Shown one piece after another: positions 35,912 through 47,691 of a DNA stretch of 64,000 nt. Numbering within the stretch: the first letter of the stretch is position 1; every line of letters starts with the position of its first letter. Made by a program: the position numbers and the translations under genes. Origin of the DNA: Eremomyces bilateralis CBS 781.70 (taxonomy: Eukaryota > Ascomycota > Dothideomycetes > Eremomycetales > Eremomycetaceae); NCBI RefSeq assembly GCF_010015585.1, contig NW_022985071.1, positions 1,289,097 through 1,353,096 on the forward strand. Reading direction: 5' to 3'. Below the pieces are notes generated by a model. It was not told the origin of the DNA, did not search any database, and saw nothing but the letters and a program-made list of their open reading frames with translations.

Positions 35912-36489
35912 TGTGGACTCTCAGGCAACGTATCACACCTGGTTTGAGATTAGTGAGGAATGTTAAAACGTGATCGCTAGGTTAGTTTGACCCAGTGGGT
36001 ATGGTTCGGTATCGAATTGGGGAGGCTGGTCGACAAGAAAGCCATGATTGAATCCAGAGCTTACGTGAACGTCAACGGTTCGCCAAATGTAAATTTAGAT
36101 TCCATACGTTCCAAACGCTTTGAGCTCGTGAGAGCATATTCTACAGAACCATCGGAAATTGTGCGTCACAACTTCGCTCTCCGGTACTCGTATCTGCTTC
36201 TATTCGACTGGTTGACTGGTTTGGGGTCGGGGTTAAAAGGCATCACGTGAGCTCGCGGGATTGTCGCGATGCACCTCGTAACGTGACGCGACTAGCTTCC
36301 ACTGAATCCCAACGTCATCCCTAACCTGGATTCCGTGGCAACAGCTTCTTGTTAATCTTAGGGCGTGAGGTGTCGATGATATTTACTTATTCCTTCCTCT
36401 CCGTTGGATACTGTTTCTCTACATTGCGCTGCCATCTAGCCCCTTACATTTCACTTGGTTACAGGGCGTACGTCGTGCGATCGGAGACC
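35912..36489. other. Divergent promoter region
   Basis: This is a 580-bp region between the GPI-protein gene (minus) and the DNA glycosylase gene (plus). An in-frame upstream ATG at 36349 would extend the glycosylase by 47 residues; it is not chosen here. Confidence 0.45.
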
Positions 36490-37739
36490 ATGAGCAGCCT
36501 CCGGCGCTCCGGACGGATTCAGGATCGGGTGCAGTCAAACGTTGCGAAGAGCAGGATACCGGCAACGGTCTCTAAAATATCCACTACAAAGCAGAATGGT
36601 CCCGGATCGAAGAAGCGAGGACGGACTCCTGAGCCTGCCCTCCCAGCAAGAGATGTAGACGCAAGAGGAGCCCAGGCAGCGCAATTCGCCGTTCCTACGA
36701 CACCTGCCAAACGTCGGGCTAGGCCTACTAAGACTATAACGGATCCCACTCCCGTCACGCCGACCCCAGCAAAGGTTGACTTGATCGTGTCCGCCCATAC
36801 ACCTCCTGTTCCCATCACATCTCGAGTTTCTCGACCCGCGGGACTGCACGTCACGAATGCCTCGCTTTCAACACCCGGAGGCTCGAAGGTCGTGGCATAC
36901 CTCCCCGATGCATCCCCAAGCAAAGCCGCCACGATCCCCCGCCCATCCACCACCACCGACACCCTCCTCGAAGAGGCGTGCGCCCATCTCGTCACGACAG
37001 ACCCGACGTTGAAACCGCTGGTGGAAAAACATACCTGCCAAATGTTCACGCCGGCGGGGTTGGCGGAAGAGATAGACCCATTTGAGAGTTTGGCGTCGGG
37101 CATCATCTCGCAGCAAGTACGGCTCCCACCTCCCCTCTCAGTCTCGCATCCCCTAACTCACCATCCCAGGTCTCCGGCGCCGCCGCCCGCTCCATTAAAG
37201 CCAAATTCATCGCGCTCTTCCCCGCCGCTGCGCGCTTCCCCCCGCCGACCGACGTCGCCGCGACCTCCCTAGAGACTTTACGGACGGCCGGGCTGTCCCA
37301 GCGGAAGGCTGAGTATATAAAAGGCCTCGCGGAGAAGTTCGTGGGCGGTGAGCTGAATGTGCGGATGTTAGCGACCGCGTCTGATGAAGAGGTCATCGAG
37401 CGGCTGGTCGAGGTGCGGGGATTGGGCCGGTGGAGTGCGGAGATGTTCGCGTGCTTCGGGTTGCGGCGGATGGATATATTCGCGGTCGGCGACCTGGGGG
37501 TGCAGTAAGTTTTCGACTTTCGACGTTCACGCTGAATCAGAGGCTGACGGATGCATAGGAGAGGGCTTGCCATCTATCTAGGTAAGGACGTGAATAAACT
37601 GCGGAACAAGGGCGGTAAGTGGAAGTATTGTTCGGAGCAGGAGATGTTGACCCATTCGGCCAAATTTGCGCCGTACCGTACGCTCTTTATGTGGTATCTT
37701 TGGAGATTGACAGAGGTTGATGTGGACGCTATGAGTTGA
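36490..37739 (+). CDS. MAG1: DNA-3-methyladenine glycosylase (AlkA/Mag1 type)
   Basis: It excises alkylated purines from DNA to start base-excision repair, in the nucleus. Exons 36490-37116, 37170-37504 and 37559-37739 give 380 residues. The basic, Ser/Pro-rich N-terminal 150 residues (KKRGRTPE, KRRARPTK) probably hold a nuclear signal. The conserved domain starts at DPFESLASGIISQQVSGAAA. The helix-hairpin-helix is VEVRGLGRWSAEMF. The Gly/Pro-Asp loop is IFAVGDLGVQRGL, and Asp317 corresponds to the catalytic aspartate. The final YRTLFMWYLWR is typical of the fungal enzymes. I chose Met at 36490; an in-frame ATG at 36349 would add a hydrophobic N-terminus that could be a mitochondrial leader. 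Confidence 0.92.
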
Positions 37740-40430
37740 GGTGAAGATCAGTCGAGCTGCACATATTCCATGGACTCATCCAACCTCTGGTAGCGATGGG
37801 TGTAAATCTGTGTTTGTAAATATACGACTTCGTGGCGTATCGATTGGGCCATATCCAGGTGCCCAGGTTCGGCACTGGCACAGTGTCACCGCGTATTTTC
37901 TGTTGCGTTTGTACTTAGCAATGCAGCCTGCAGTCCTGCACCATGCCGATTGTTGATCCATCATCCATGAAACAGCGTTTCGGTCATCACACGAATATGA
38001 AACAGAACAACCATTTCCTATAGGCGGTAGGGATGCAGCGCCCATGGCCTCAAGAAATGACGATGACCGTTGAGCCACCCGATCCGAACGGGACGCCCGC
38101 GTCGAAATTAACCCCTTTTCGATGCTCCCTCATTAAGATTTGGTTGCAGTCGAATGATTGTGCCCGCCATCCATGCATGGATGCCTTGATTGGAGACGGG
38201 CGCGAGCGAATGAGCCGCGATTAGCGGCCCCGTGTGGCATGGGACAAAACCTGTTCGAGCGCAACGATGGCATGCGGAACTGGCGATCGCGATCTTGCGG
38301 TCCTGAGAGCTAGAGAGGTTAAAACAGCCGATAATCTCCTTCGTTTCACATTGCCGTTCGGGATTGAGTAGCGATACCTATGATATGAGATATCGAAGCT
38401 GATCCGCTCTCCAGAGGACCTTCGCATTGCGAGTTTGCGACAGACAAACAAAGGGGAGGATATTGGGGTAGGGTTTAATTTATCCAGTAGTGCCGAGCCT
38501 GCGCAGTATCGATCCCCAGGAGGCCCGTGTGGTACAAACCATTGAAAGAATGAAAGGATGGAACCAAAGGATTTCAAGATTGGGACGGTGTCCCGCAATC
38601 TAAACCATCAACATGATATCTCCGCTGTCCGGCGTCCGCAATCACAATGATATCAACTTCGCATAGGTAGGGTGTTTGATGATTCCGCAATCCGGAATCC
38701 GATTTGGTGGATATCGCTCGGGGATTGTAGAAATTTAACATTGACAAAGGGGCACGACCTTCAACCTTCAATTGGAGTGAAACCAAGCAAGAGGTGGATG
38801 GACGGATGTACACAGAAGATGCAGTTGACACTTGACAGCTTCTCAACGTAATAGATCTTAGGTGGTACACTGTGACGGTATCCATGGCGTATCCAGTCAA
38901 AATGCTGCCCTCAAATCCGTCACTGGTATCACGATTTCACGACTCACGAGCAGCACGCCAGCACTGCATGGAATCCAGTCTCAAGAATAAAGAAAGCGTT
39001 CTGGATTTGAATGCTAATTCCCAATTCCCAAAAACCGACTTGGTTGCGTCATCCGCGGAATGGAATCGGCAGTGGTGGTGGGGAATGGAGACGATCCGAA
39101 GGAAATCAAGGAGCAGTGGCGTTCCCATTGGTTCTGGAACGAAGAGCCTGCATTGGGTTCTGCACCAATTGCCTAGCTGCAATGTTAGCTTGATGGATGT
39201 TGATAGAGAACTTTCGGTACATCGTTGAAGAATGAAGATGATGCGGGAAGTCCTGGATGATAGGTATCTAGGCGATAGCAGAATCATGTTCTATCGTGTG
39301 TGACTTGTGCAAGAGATGACCAGATAGAGCGAGTAGAATAATAGTGCGACCAGACTTTGATACCTTATCCAGTTGTTTCGTCCGAGGATGGTTGCGAATT
39401 TCCAGGGCTAGCGGATGGAACGTCGACGGGGACGCTCCTTTGTCCAATGGGTCGGTTTGTCAATCATAATTCACCCAAGACCATCATACATACCTTTGCG
39501 TTGATCTTTGTAAAGTTTGCATGAGTGGAGAGCCGATTCCCAGCGAACAGAGGCTCTTATCGCAACTCCCTCTAACTAACTAACTCCGAAGCGAACCCAA
39601 ACAAATGAACAACAAAGCGAACGGATGAGGCGCGAACTGGTGTAGAAGACTACCTAATCACTAAAAGACGACCGGCAGTCGGGTCACGTCCTTTAGGGGG
39701 GACTAGGGGGGACTAGGGGAGGAGACCCACGAGGTTTCAAGTTTTGGTGGGAAGGCAAATCACATTTGGTTAATGAAGTGCCGGGGGGTCAACTGGGGGC
39801 ATTTGGGGTAACTTGGGGACAAATTGGCGATTCGACCGCCCGTTCACTGTGTCGCACATGCCATCGGATGCCAACTATGCGCCGGCTCACCCCCTAATCG
39901 CCTGTTCAGTGTTGACTGTAGTGATGTCCTCCATGGCTCCATGGCTCCATCGCTATCATCAAGCTCTCCTAATTCTTGATCCACTCTTCCTCTTCTTCAA
40001 CTCTGCTTGGCTCTTCTTCTTCACCTGCCATTTGATCCCTTGGATTCTTCCTTCGGTTTTTGCGCTTTTCACCTGCCTGTCGTTTATCAACTTCATTTCC
40101 CTTCTCTCATCAGTCATCAGCCACGCACTTGACTCCTCCATTCGTTGAGGTCCGAGCGTGCTGTCTGTGTTTGAGTTGATCCTCCTTCATTCATCGTCTC
40201 TCGTTGCTCTTCCCTCCATTCGCTCCCAGCGTTCATTTGGCTTGCTTGCTCCTTTGCTTGCAACTCCCACTTCATCCGTGACTTTGTGCCATTTTCAACG
40301 GCCTCGTCGACGGAAACTTATATTAATCTTCCTCAGGTATGATGCACTTGGATGCAATTGAGTCGTGATTTGCCTGGTTGCTGATGACATTGTTCCAGAT
40401 ATCCATCTGTTCATCCTCACATCCCTCACC
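37740..40430. other. Long intergenic region with Ecm33 leader
   Basis: There is no supported gene over 2.7 kb. The last 500 bp (about 39930-40430) are CT-rich and probably the 5' leader of Ecm33. A decamer AGGGGGGACT is doubled near 39695-39715. A 22-bp segment at 39308-39329 resembles 2279-2300. An open frame at 39813-40148 is mostly translated pyrimidine-rich leader and is rejected. Confidence 0.5.
40337..40398 (+). other. Possible 5'-leader intron of ECM33
   Basis: The sequence CAG/GTATGATG at 40334-40344 and TTCCAG at 40393-40398 bound a 62-nt segment with intron-like ends, about 30 nt before the Ecm33 start codon. It is plausible but unproven. Confidence 0.35.
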
Positions 40431-41765
40431 ATGCAAAAATACATTCTGGCTGCCCTCGCGGCCGCCGGCTCAGCCTACGGTACGTCGATTCTTCATTTTA
40501 ATTTGGCCTAAACCCTGGAGTCCGGGGGATGGGCGATATCACCCATAACACGTCGGAATACTGACTTCTCGCCAGCTGCTTGCAGTGCTTCGGCAACTCT
40601 CACCATCTCGAACGCCGCCGATGCTTCGGCCCTGGCGTCCTGCAAGACCTTCACCGGGAACATCGCCATCGCAACGGACACGGTCGATCCGATCAACATC
40701 CCCAGTGTTAGAACCATCCGAGGTGACCTGATCGCCAACAATGTGAGCACCATGAACCAGCTGGGCGCGGATAGCGTGGAAATCATCACCGGAACCTTCG
40801 GCCTCAACGACGTGCAAACCCTGAGCGTCTTGAGCTTCCCCAAATTGACTGCCGTCGAATCCATCATCTGGCAGGGCCTGCCGAACTTGAACGGCTTGAA
40901 CTTCGATGCGTCCGTCCAGCAAGCGTCCCGCGTGGATATTCAGAACACTTTCCTCGCATCGCTCAAGGGTATCAACCTGAAGATGGTGGACGAGCTTTAC
41001 CTGGCGAACAATGGCATGCTACAGGAAGTCGACCTCCAACTCGGCAACGTCTCCCACGCTCTGACCCTCGACAACAACGGAGACCGTCTCCAGGCTTCGT
41101 TCCCGAACCTGATTTGGGCTTACAACTTGACTTTCCGCACTGCTCCTAGTGTCTCCCTCCCTTCGCTGAAATATGTGAATGGATCCATGGGCTTCTATGA
41201 GACCGCGGTCTCGGAAATCTTCGCAGCCAACCTGACTCGCGTGGGAGGATCTTTCTCGCTCGAGGACAACCCGGAACTGTTCAACCTGTCGTTCCCGCTT
41301 CTCCAAACCATCGACGGTGGCTTCAGGCTCGCTGAGAACCCCAAGGTGGCCGATCTTACGGGCTTCCCCGCTCTCAAGAACATCGGTGGTGCCTTCAACG
41401 TTAGCGGCGAATTCGAATCGTGAGTGCCGGAATTCTTGTACTATTTGCCATTCCACTAACCTTTCGGCAGGGTTGCGCTCCCGTCTCTCGGCGACGTCCG
41501 TGGCGCTTTCTACATCGCCAGCACCGAGGATATTAAATCTGAGTGCGACAAATATAAGTCGGTCAACGGTCCCAACAAGATTATCAAGGGCAAGTTCACT
41601 TGCGAATCCAAGCCCACCGCGTCGAGCGGCGGCGGCAGCGGCGGCAGCTCTACCGGCTCCGGATCGGGCACCACCTCGAGCGGCTCTGCGGCCCTGTTGG
41701 ACGTCTCATCCACTGCCATGATGGGCTGGACGGGTTTCCTCGCCGCCATGCTCGGATTGCTCTGA
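40431..41765 (+). CDS. ECM33: GPI-anchored cell-wall protein Ecm33
   Basis: This is a surface glycoprotein needed for normal wall organisation and, in Aspergillus, conidial and hyphal morphology. Exons 40431-40479, 40576-41419 and 41471-41765 give 395 residues, normal for the family. The signal peptide is encoded mainly by exon 1 (MQKYILAALAAAGSAYA). The mature part starts with CSASATLTISNAADASALAS and is a series of Ecm33/receptor-L-like leucine-rich repeats (for example LTIRGDLIANN-like turns, SFPNLIWAYNLTF, SLPSLKYVNGSMGF). A Gly/Ser-rich linker follows (TASSGGGSGGSSTGSGSG), and then the GPI signal with hydrophobic tail WTGFLAAMLGLL. Multiple N-x-S/T sites fit heavy glycosylation. The long CT-rich leader upstream suggests strong expression (inference). 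Confidence 0.95.
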
Positions 41766-43684
41766 GCGGGTTAGACGCGACGTGGTGATTAGCAAGAATT
41801 CTTTTTAATGTCGAAGGTGAAAGCAAATCCTCTGCGCACCAACGGGAGATTTGAACCCCATCTTTCCGCTGGTGGCGGGTGCGGAGGCATTCTTTGTTTC
41901 GTGGTCGCGGTTCATGGCGGGAGCCCTATGCATACCGGCGAGTATTATTCTTGGCCGTTTGGAACCAGCGTGTATGTATCGATTCACATTTGACGGAAGG
42001 TCATTCAAAGGCAGTTCGAGTCTCTCATTCCCGGTGGTTCCAAAAGTTTCTCTATTCTCCGTACATTGGATCTTCCCCCGGTTGTGGCCCGCACGGAAGC
42101 CAAGCAGCGACGTAATTGTGGAGGAAACCGAACGCGAGCATCGTCTCGACCGAATTGGGTACGCTTGCGCTTCCCTGGTGTATGTGCGAGGCGACATCCG
42201 GGGAGGCATTCCACTCGAGAGTGATTATCATTGTTGTTCCCGCGTTTCCTCAGTTCCAGGTTAATACATAGATTCCGCATGGTTTTTGCTTCCCGTTTTG
42301 TAAATCGCTCAACCTGCACTCGCGACGCGGCCATATGTCCCTTGCACCCTGCCACAATGCCGAAGTCGTGCCCTTTCCGCCGTCATTTCCCTGCAAAGCT
42401 AAATGATCGCTGCAGTCATCCGAGTTGCCGCGAGGAGGGTGGCTGTTTACGCTCGCCCTGTGCGGTACCGTCCATATCCCCGTCCCTGTGGAACCATGTG
42501 TAGACACTGTGCGACCACTCCTGAGCGTTTCGTTTCGTGGTCGTCTTCCCCCCCGTCTCAACCGTCGCCTGCCCCTTCCCGGATCGTCGAAGGCGCTCGA
42601 CTGCTCGAGGCTTAGGTCGATCTGTCATCTATCGCATCTGGATCAGCGTGCAGGTTCATGTAGCTCCCGTCGCCGTCTTTGCCGTCCAATTCGTCCATGC
42701 CTGTGTCCAGATCGATTCCAGATCGATCGGCCATCGCCTTCCGCGTGACGGAGCTAAAAGCAAAAGCCCTTTACCTCCTCCTATCTACTTGCTGGCTTGC
42801 TGTCGATCCTCCCTACCACCATCACTCGTGCCTGGTCAACCGACTTGGAAAACTTTGGTTACTCAAACTTCCTCGATATGCACGGCACGTTCATGGTAAG
42901 TTGGGGGGGGAAGGGGGTGGGAGGTGGAGCCGCCGCAAACGTTGGACCGTTGAGAAGAAACGAAACACGACCGTTGCCCTCCACGACCTTTGCGCCGCCC
43001 GCCGTTCCTGGCCACGACCCCGAAAAACCCGCAAGAAAAAATGATTCCAGATGGGGTTCGGGGGTTCGTCGCTTGCGGTTCCTTGCATTGGGCAACGCTC
43101 ACAACCGTTTACCCGTTTGTGTCTTGCAGGACTGTCAACCAGAAATTGACCACTTTTACGGTTGCAATGTGTATCCCCTCCCCCCATGGCCCCCAGGCCC
43201 CTTCTCATGATATGCATCTCTCCCACGTCCCCTTTCTGCATGGGATGCCGTCGCGGAGACGCGGATCGACCTGCTCCTGGTCTGCAATGTCCAATCGTTT
43301 GTCGTCCTGTCGACGCTCTTGTACTTCGCATCAGCTGAAAGGCTGCAACACAAGCCGCTTTGGATCGCTGGTTTAGACCTCGACGTTACCCCCAACGTCG
43401 TTTTGGATACATCTGGGGAAGGCTGCTGTCAGACGCCGTGACCCGCCGTAGCCGTCAGTTGAGATGCCATGCAACGAGGCCGCTCGCGTTCAGAATTCAT
43501 ATACATTTGGTCGCCCCGTCTCACAGGTAAGATGGCCCTCTAGTTTTTCAATAGTTCCTACCGGCGGCATTCTTTGCTTTCGTTCCTGCTCGTGTCCCCT
43601 CTTGCTTTATATGTCGTTTCGTTCAGTTCTGCTTGAACAGCGTCCATCCGCTTTGTTCGTTCGCCTGGTCCCCTTGTTGTAAAG
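41766..43684. other. Intergenic, probable long leader of the next gene
   Basis: This 1.9-kb region holds the Ecm33 3' end and the upstream part of the next gene. A good donor at 42896 (ATG/GTAAGT) and acceptor at 43129 (TTGCAG) could bound a 234-nt leader intron, and short upstream ATGs precede it. Long, uORF-bearing leaders are common for fungal regulators. No separate gene is supported. Confidence 0.4.
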
Positions 43685-44689
43685 ATGGCGGCATATCCAC
43701 CACTTCCCCCGACTAATCTCCCCTCTCACCGTCCATACTCTCGTCTCCCCGACCTCATGACCCATAAGCCGGGGGGCTACACCATTCAACCTTTCACATC
43801 TCATGATCTCCCTCGCGCCGCTCCGCCGTCCGCTCGGGTTCCCCTCACCCCCGACTCGAGCTCCTGCTCGTCGCCGCGCTCTCGTCGGGGCTCAAACGAG
43901 GCAGATGATGGTGTCCATATGCCTCCTATGTCTAGCGGCGGTCCGTGGTTTCAAGGACCCCCTCACGCTCCATTCCCACCGTCACTACCATCCTTGCCGC
44001 CCATGCTTGATCGCTCTGGAGCCGTTCCTCGTCATCTGGTCCAGCAGCAGAGACTCTCCCCTCTCGACACGACGTCCGGGTACCTTGTCTGTCGGACTTC
44101 TCATTCCACCCTATCGCTTCGAGACGAGTCCGAGAGCATGTCCCCAGCCTCTCCGTCTACCAGCGTGCACACCTCCACCACGACCAGCGTCCGTTCCTCC
44201 CGCAAGCGCGGCCTCCCAAGCGAGTGCCATCCTCCCCGCAGCAAACGCAAGCGGCCCACCGACCTCGACGGCCCCTCCCCCCCCTGCCCAGGCGACGATG
44301 AGACCGACCCCGACGAGCCGACATCGGGCGAAAAGAAGCGGCTGAACGAGAAGCAGAACCGCCGCGAGCTGACAGACGCCATCGGCGGCATCCAGACCAC
44401 GCTGCTCGAGCAGGGCGTCCAGTTCGACATCGAGTCGCTCCAGAACCACAACCAGCGCACCAGCGGCCTACGGTTCAAGAAGGTCGAGACCCTCACCCGC
44501 GCCCACAAGGCGATCATCCAGGGCAGTCGGCTGGCGGAGGCGATCGAGGGGTTGAAAGATCAGGGGGACGCGAAGGGGGGCAAGGGGCCGTCGACGCTAC
44601 AGAGGCAGGCGTCATGGATGAGCGAGGAGCATGTCGATGACTTGATTCGGGTCATGCGAAGTCTGGCTGGGAAGACGCCGTCCGATTGA
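43685..44689 (+). CDS. Basic nuclear-like protein, possible bHLH relative
   Basis: This is a single exon of 334 residues. I do not recognise the exact gene. Residues 1-180 are Pro- and Ser-rich and disordered. Basic clusters RKRGLP and RSKRKRP (about 175-190) look like nuclear localisation signals. From residue 216 comes EKKRLNEKQNRRELTDAIGG, then a stretch rich in Gln and Asn, then LRFKKVETLTRAHKAIIQG up to about 285. A basic helix, a loop and a second amphipathic helix starting KKVETLTRAH recall a basic helix-loop-helix domain with a long loop. This is a resemblance only. The C-terminal part has a short helix (EEHVDDLIRVMRSLAG). The long leader with possible intron fits a transcription regulator (inference). 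Confidence 0.65.
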   Translation: MAAYPPLPPTNLPSHRPYSRLPDLMTHKPGGYTIQPFTSHDLPRAAPPSARVPLTPDSSSCSSPRSRRGSNEADDGVHMPPMSSGGPWFQGPPHAPFPPSLPSLPPMLDRSGAVPRHLVQQQRLSPLDTTSGYLVCRTSHSTLSLRDESESMSPASPSTSVHTSTTTSVRSSRKRGLPSECHPPRSKRKRPTDLDGPSPPCPGDDETDPDEPTSGEKKRLNEKQNRRELTDAIGGIQTTLLEQGVQFDIESLQNHNQRTSGLRFKKVETLTRAHKAIIQGSRLAEAIEGLKDQGDAKGGKGPSTLQRQASWMSEEHVDDLIRVMRSLAGKTPSD

Positions 44690-45957
44690 TATATCACCTA
44701 TCTTGCACCGGTGTTCATAATGTCTCTTTTGTCTCCAAGCGAAGAACGATCCGACGCTCGGTACACCCATTCACCGTCCTTACATATCATGACCACTCCC
44801 CATTCCTTCATCTGCAGCAATATATCGCATGTATCCTTTAAACTAATGGGTGGCTATCTCTCGGTACGGGAACCTGGTTCGCAAAGCTATTGAGCGTTGG
44901 GACTTGTCTATTTTGGTTTTTTGCGGCTTGTATTAGCACCCAGCGGCGTCAAAAAGAAACGACGACTTGCAGGTTCATCCGGGAACCCGGATCCGAACTG
45001 TTTCGGTAAACTAGGTATCTAAATATAACGTAATTTTATACACTTCGCAATGTGCTTGTCCCTGTTCCTTAATCCTTTGCTGGAAGGATGGAGGGATCAG
45101 TGGCCGATATGCTAATGTATCTTCTGTTTATTATGTCGCCCCTGGGGAGTCCCAATCTCGTTGGATATGTAAACTGACTTGTGATTGCCTCTTTTGGACT
45201 AGAGTAGCGTTCCCGTTCGGGGTTAGTTCGCTTGGCCCTTTTTAACCCCTTCCAAAACTTTCAGGAAACATAAATACTTCTATCTTCTCTTATTCCTGAC
45301 ACACTTGGAGCTTGAAACAAAGCTCCAGGTGTGCCTTAGCACAGTTCCAGTGGAATGCCATCCCTTGCGGGAATGCACACTTGACAAGTACCAGAGGCAG
45401 GTCATAATTTGTGATGTCGTCTGGAGAACCGCCCGAGAGGGATTTACTAGCTTTTTTATATGTGAGGTTTGGCTCGCTAATCTAATCATCGCTCAATCAT
45501 TTAGAATGCAGCCCAACAGCTACTTTACGTCGCCGTAATCTTCGTTAAGTATTCTGCATTTGGAAGTCTATGGATAGCAGGGTATCGTTGTTGCTGTCGC
45601 TATCGCCGTTAATCTTTCCAGAGACCACTGAGACTAACCGTCTTTGACTACATTTTTCATCGTCAAAAATTTGGGCACCAGAAGCTTCTGATCGATATCA
45701 AGTTACGGTCAAGTCTCGTGCATGTCGATAGTGGCGGAAAATTAAAGATTAGTACGGATAAAGTATCATTCTATACAAATGCAAGGCGTGCGGCTTTTAG
45801 AAAGATAAGTACAAACTGGTAATCATTTTCAAAGTTCCCGTCAGTGATATAAACACCAGCCCACCAGGTGGGGTCGTGGGAAACCAAGATCAAACAAGAG
45901 GAGATCGAAAAGTAGTTCAGACGTAAGTAGTCCAACCTTGTTAACTCGTCTTCTATA
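44690..45957. other. Convergent intergenic region
   Basis: This AT-rich stretch of 1.27 kb lies between the stops of the bHLH-like gene (plus) and the SDR (minus). An imperfect palindrome near 44970-44998 is too irregular to be a tRNA. Nothing else is recognised. Confidence 0.45.
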
Positions 45958-47073
45958 TCACGTATGTCGGATTGTCATGCCTCCATCCACTGGTATTGTT
46001 GTACCATTCAGATATGACGAGGCAGGTAGGCAAATATTTACAGTCACTGTGAATAGCGCTAGATTAGAGAGTGATCGCAGTGGAGGGAACCATTCTTACT
46101 TTGGGCAACTTCTTCAGGATCGGCATAGCGTCGCATCGGTACTCTCCGCTTGGCATATGACTCTTTAAGTTCAGGCGAGATTCGTGCAGTCATATCGGTC
46201 TGTGTCAACAAGTCTCGTTAACGTTTTTTTTCTCACTCAGTACAAGCGCTCTCCTTACAATGATTGCACCTGGGCAGATTGTATTCACCTGCGAAGTATT
46301 ATAAGCATCAGATTACTCTCTCATTATCCTATACGGAACATTGATACAACTTACTGTGATGTTCTGGTATTTGCCGAGCTCGACAGCAAAGGATCGAGTC
46401 AACCCTGTCACCGCGGACTTGGTTGCACTATATGCAGCATTCCCTGGCCCTGTGACAAAATGTTCCGTACTCGCAATATTGACGATTCGCGCTGCGTCGC
46501 TCTTCAATAAAGCCGGCACGCATGCTCGAATAAAAATCACGAGAGCTGTGAGATTGATATCGACGGTCTTGTCCCAGCGAGTCTCAAATGATCCATCTTC
46601 GTCGAACGCCCCTCCACCGACAGAGATGCCAGCATTATTGACAAGGATCTGTAGGTTGGACCATATTATTAGACTAAATCGCAAAGAGAAGGGAAGGCAG
46701 TACGCACGTCAAGGCCACCGAATACCTCAATGACCTCTTTGCAAACTTGCTTGACCCTACTACGATCTGCCACATCGCAAACCCAGCCTTTTGCACATGT
46801 AGGATGAACAGCGTTGATCTCATCAACCACGGCCTTCACTCTACCTTCGTCCAAATCCAGGACCGCAACTTGTACGCCTTCATCAGCGAGTACTTTGGCA
46901 GTCTCTCTTCCCATTCCCGATCCCGCTCCAGTCACGATAGCTTTTCTGCCTCGAAGTGACCGCGATAGCTTGGTCAATCTTCCTGCCGGAGCTTTCACAT
47001 CGGACAGATGAGATCTGAGTATGTCTATTCTGTTGAGCGCCTTTTGCGCATATTTATCTGATGGTTTGGACAT
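45958..47073 (-). CDS. Short-chain dehydrogenase/reductase
   Basis: This is a classical NAD(P)-dependent SDR; the substrate is unknown. Exons 47073-46708, 46648-46355, a 30-nt exon 46288-46259, 46199-46100 and 46046-45958 close to 292 residues. The cofactor motif TGAGSGMG (about residues 48-55) is preceded by an N-terminal extension of about 40 residues. D-V-A-D follows strand 3, and NNAG is at about 126-129. The catalytic Ser is in VNIASTEH, and Tyr/Lys are in YSATK. The tail ends with the family signature YLNGTTIPVDGGMTIRHT. Acceptor-donor pairs are regular, and the 30-nt exon encodes VNTICPGAII, the conserved PG motif. It lies 620 bp downstream of the ferric reductase in the same orientation. 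Confidence 0.88.
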
Positions 47074-47691
47074 GGTTATAGCGTGTATGAAGATAGCGGA
47101 AGATGTAGAAACGAGATGGAGGCCTTAATGTGTAGAGGTGTGATAGGCGTGGCATTGGTTACGGTAGTTAAAGGACCTCGGTAAGCTTGAAATGTCCTGA
47201 GGGGTGCAGTTCCAGAGCCTAAGTCCATATATCAACAATGCTAACAAGCCGAGATATTTCGTAGTGTAAGAAGAGGATTCATGTTATTAAAGTATGACTT
47301 ACAACAAGGGTGGAGTCGTTTTAACGGTGGTCAAAATACTCTATATGTACTTCGGAGGTACGGCAGCGATCATAACAACTGTGAAGGCAACTAAATAACC
47401 CGGAGATCTTGATAATCAGCCTACCTATTATCTAATATGAGTTTTGATTCAACATACCCTCCAAACCAACAGCTTTTATGACAGTAACGCTGGCATACGT
47501 AATACCAATCAGCTATGTGCTGTTCGAGAATATGGCCTAGTTCATAGATATTCGAAACACACATCATGTCGACACCTTCGATGTCCTCTTAGGCATCAAA
47601 CGAAGGAGGTGTCTTAAGCTAGCCGGTGCGCCCTACAACATAATGTAGCATATTACGACCAGCTTTACACAGCAGTGCATAAAGTGCACTC
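47074..47691. other. Intergenic between SDR and ferric reductase
   Basis: This 620-bp, AT-rich spacer serves as upstream region of the SDR and 3' side of the reductase. There is no other feature. Confidence 0.45.

Noticed and set aside
39813-40148. 111-codon frame with hydrophobic stretches
   Set aside because: The apparent membrane segments are translated pyrimidine-rich sequence of the Ecm33 leader.
44969-44998. Hairpin resembling part of a tRNA
   Set aside because: No acceptor stem or anticodon arm can be built around it.
45958-47073. Initial suspicion that this SDR is broken like the one at 20960-21756
   Set aside because: The missing C-terminal half is recovered in frame through four regular introns, so the gene looks intact.
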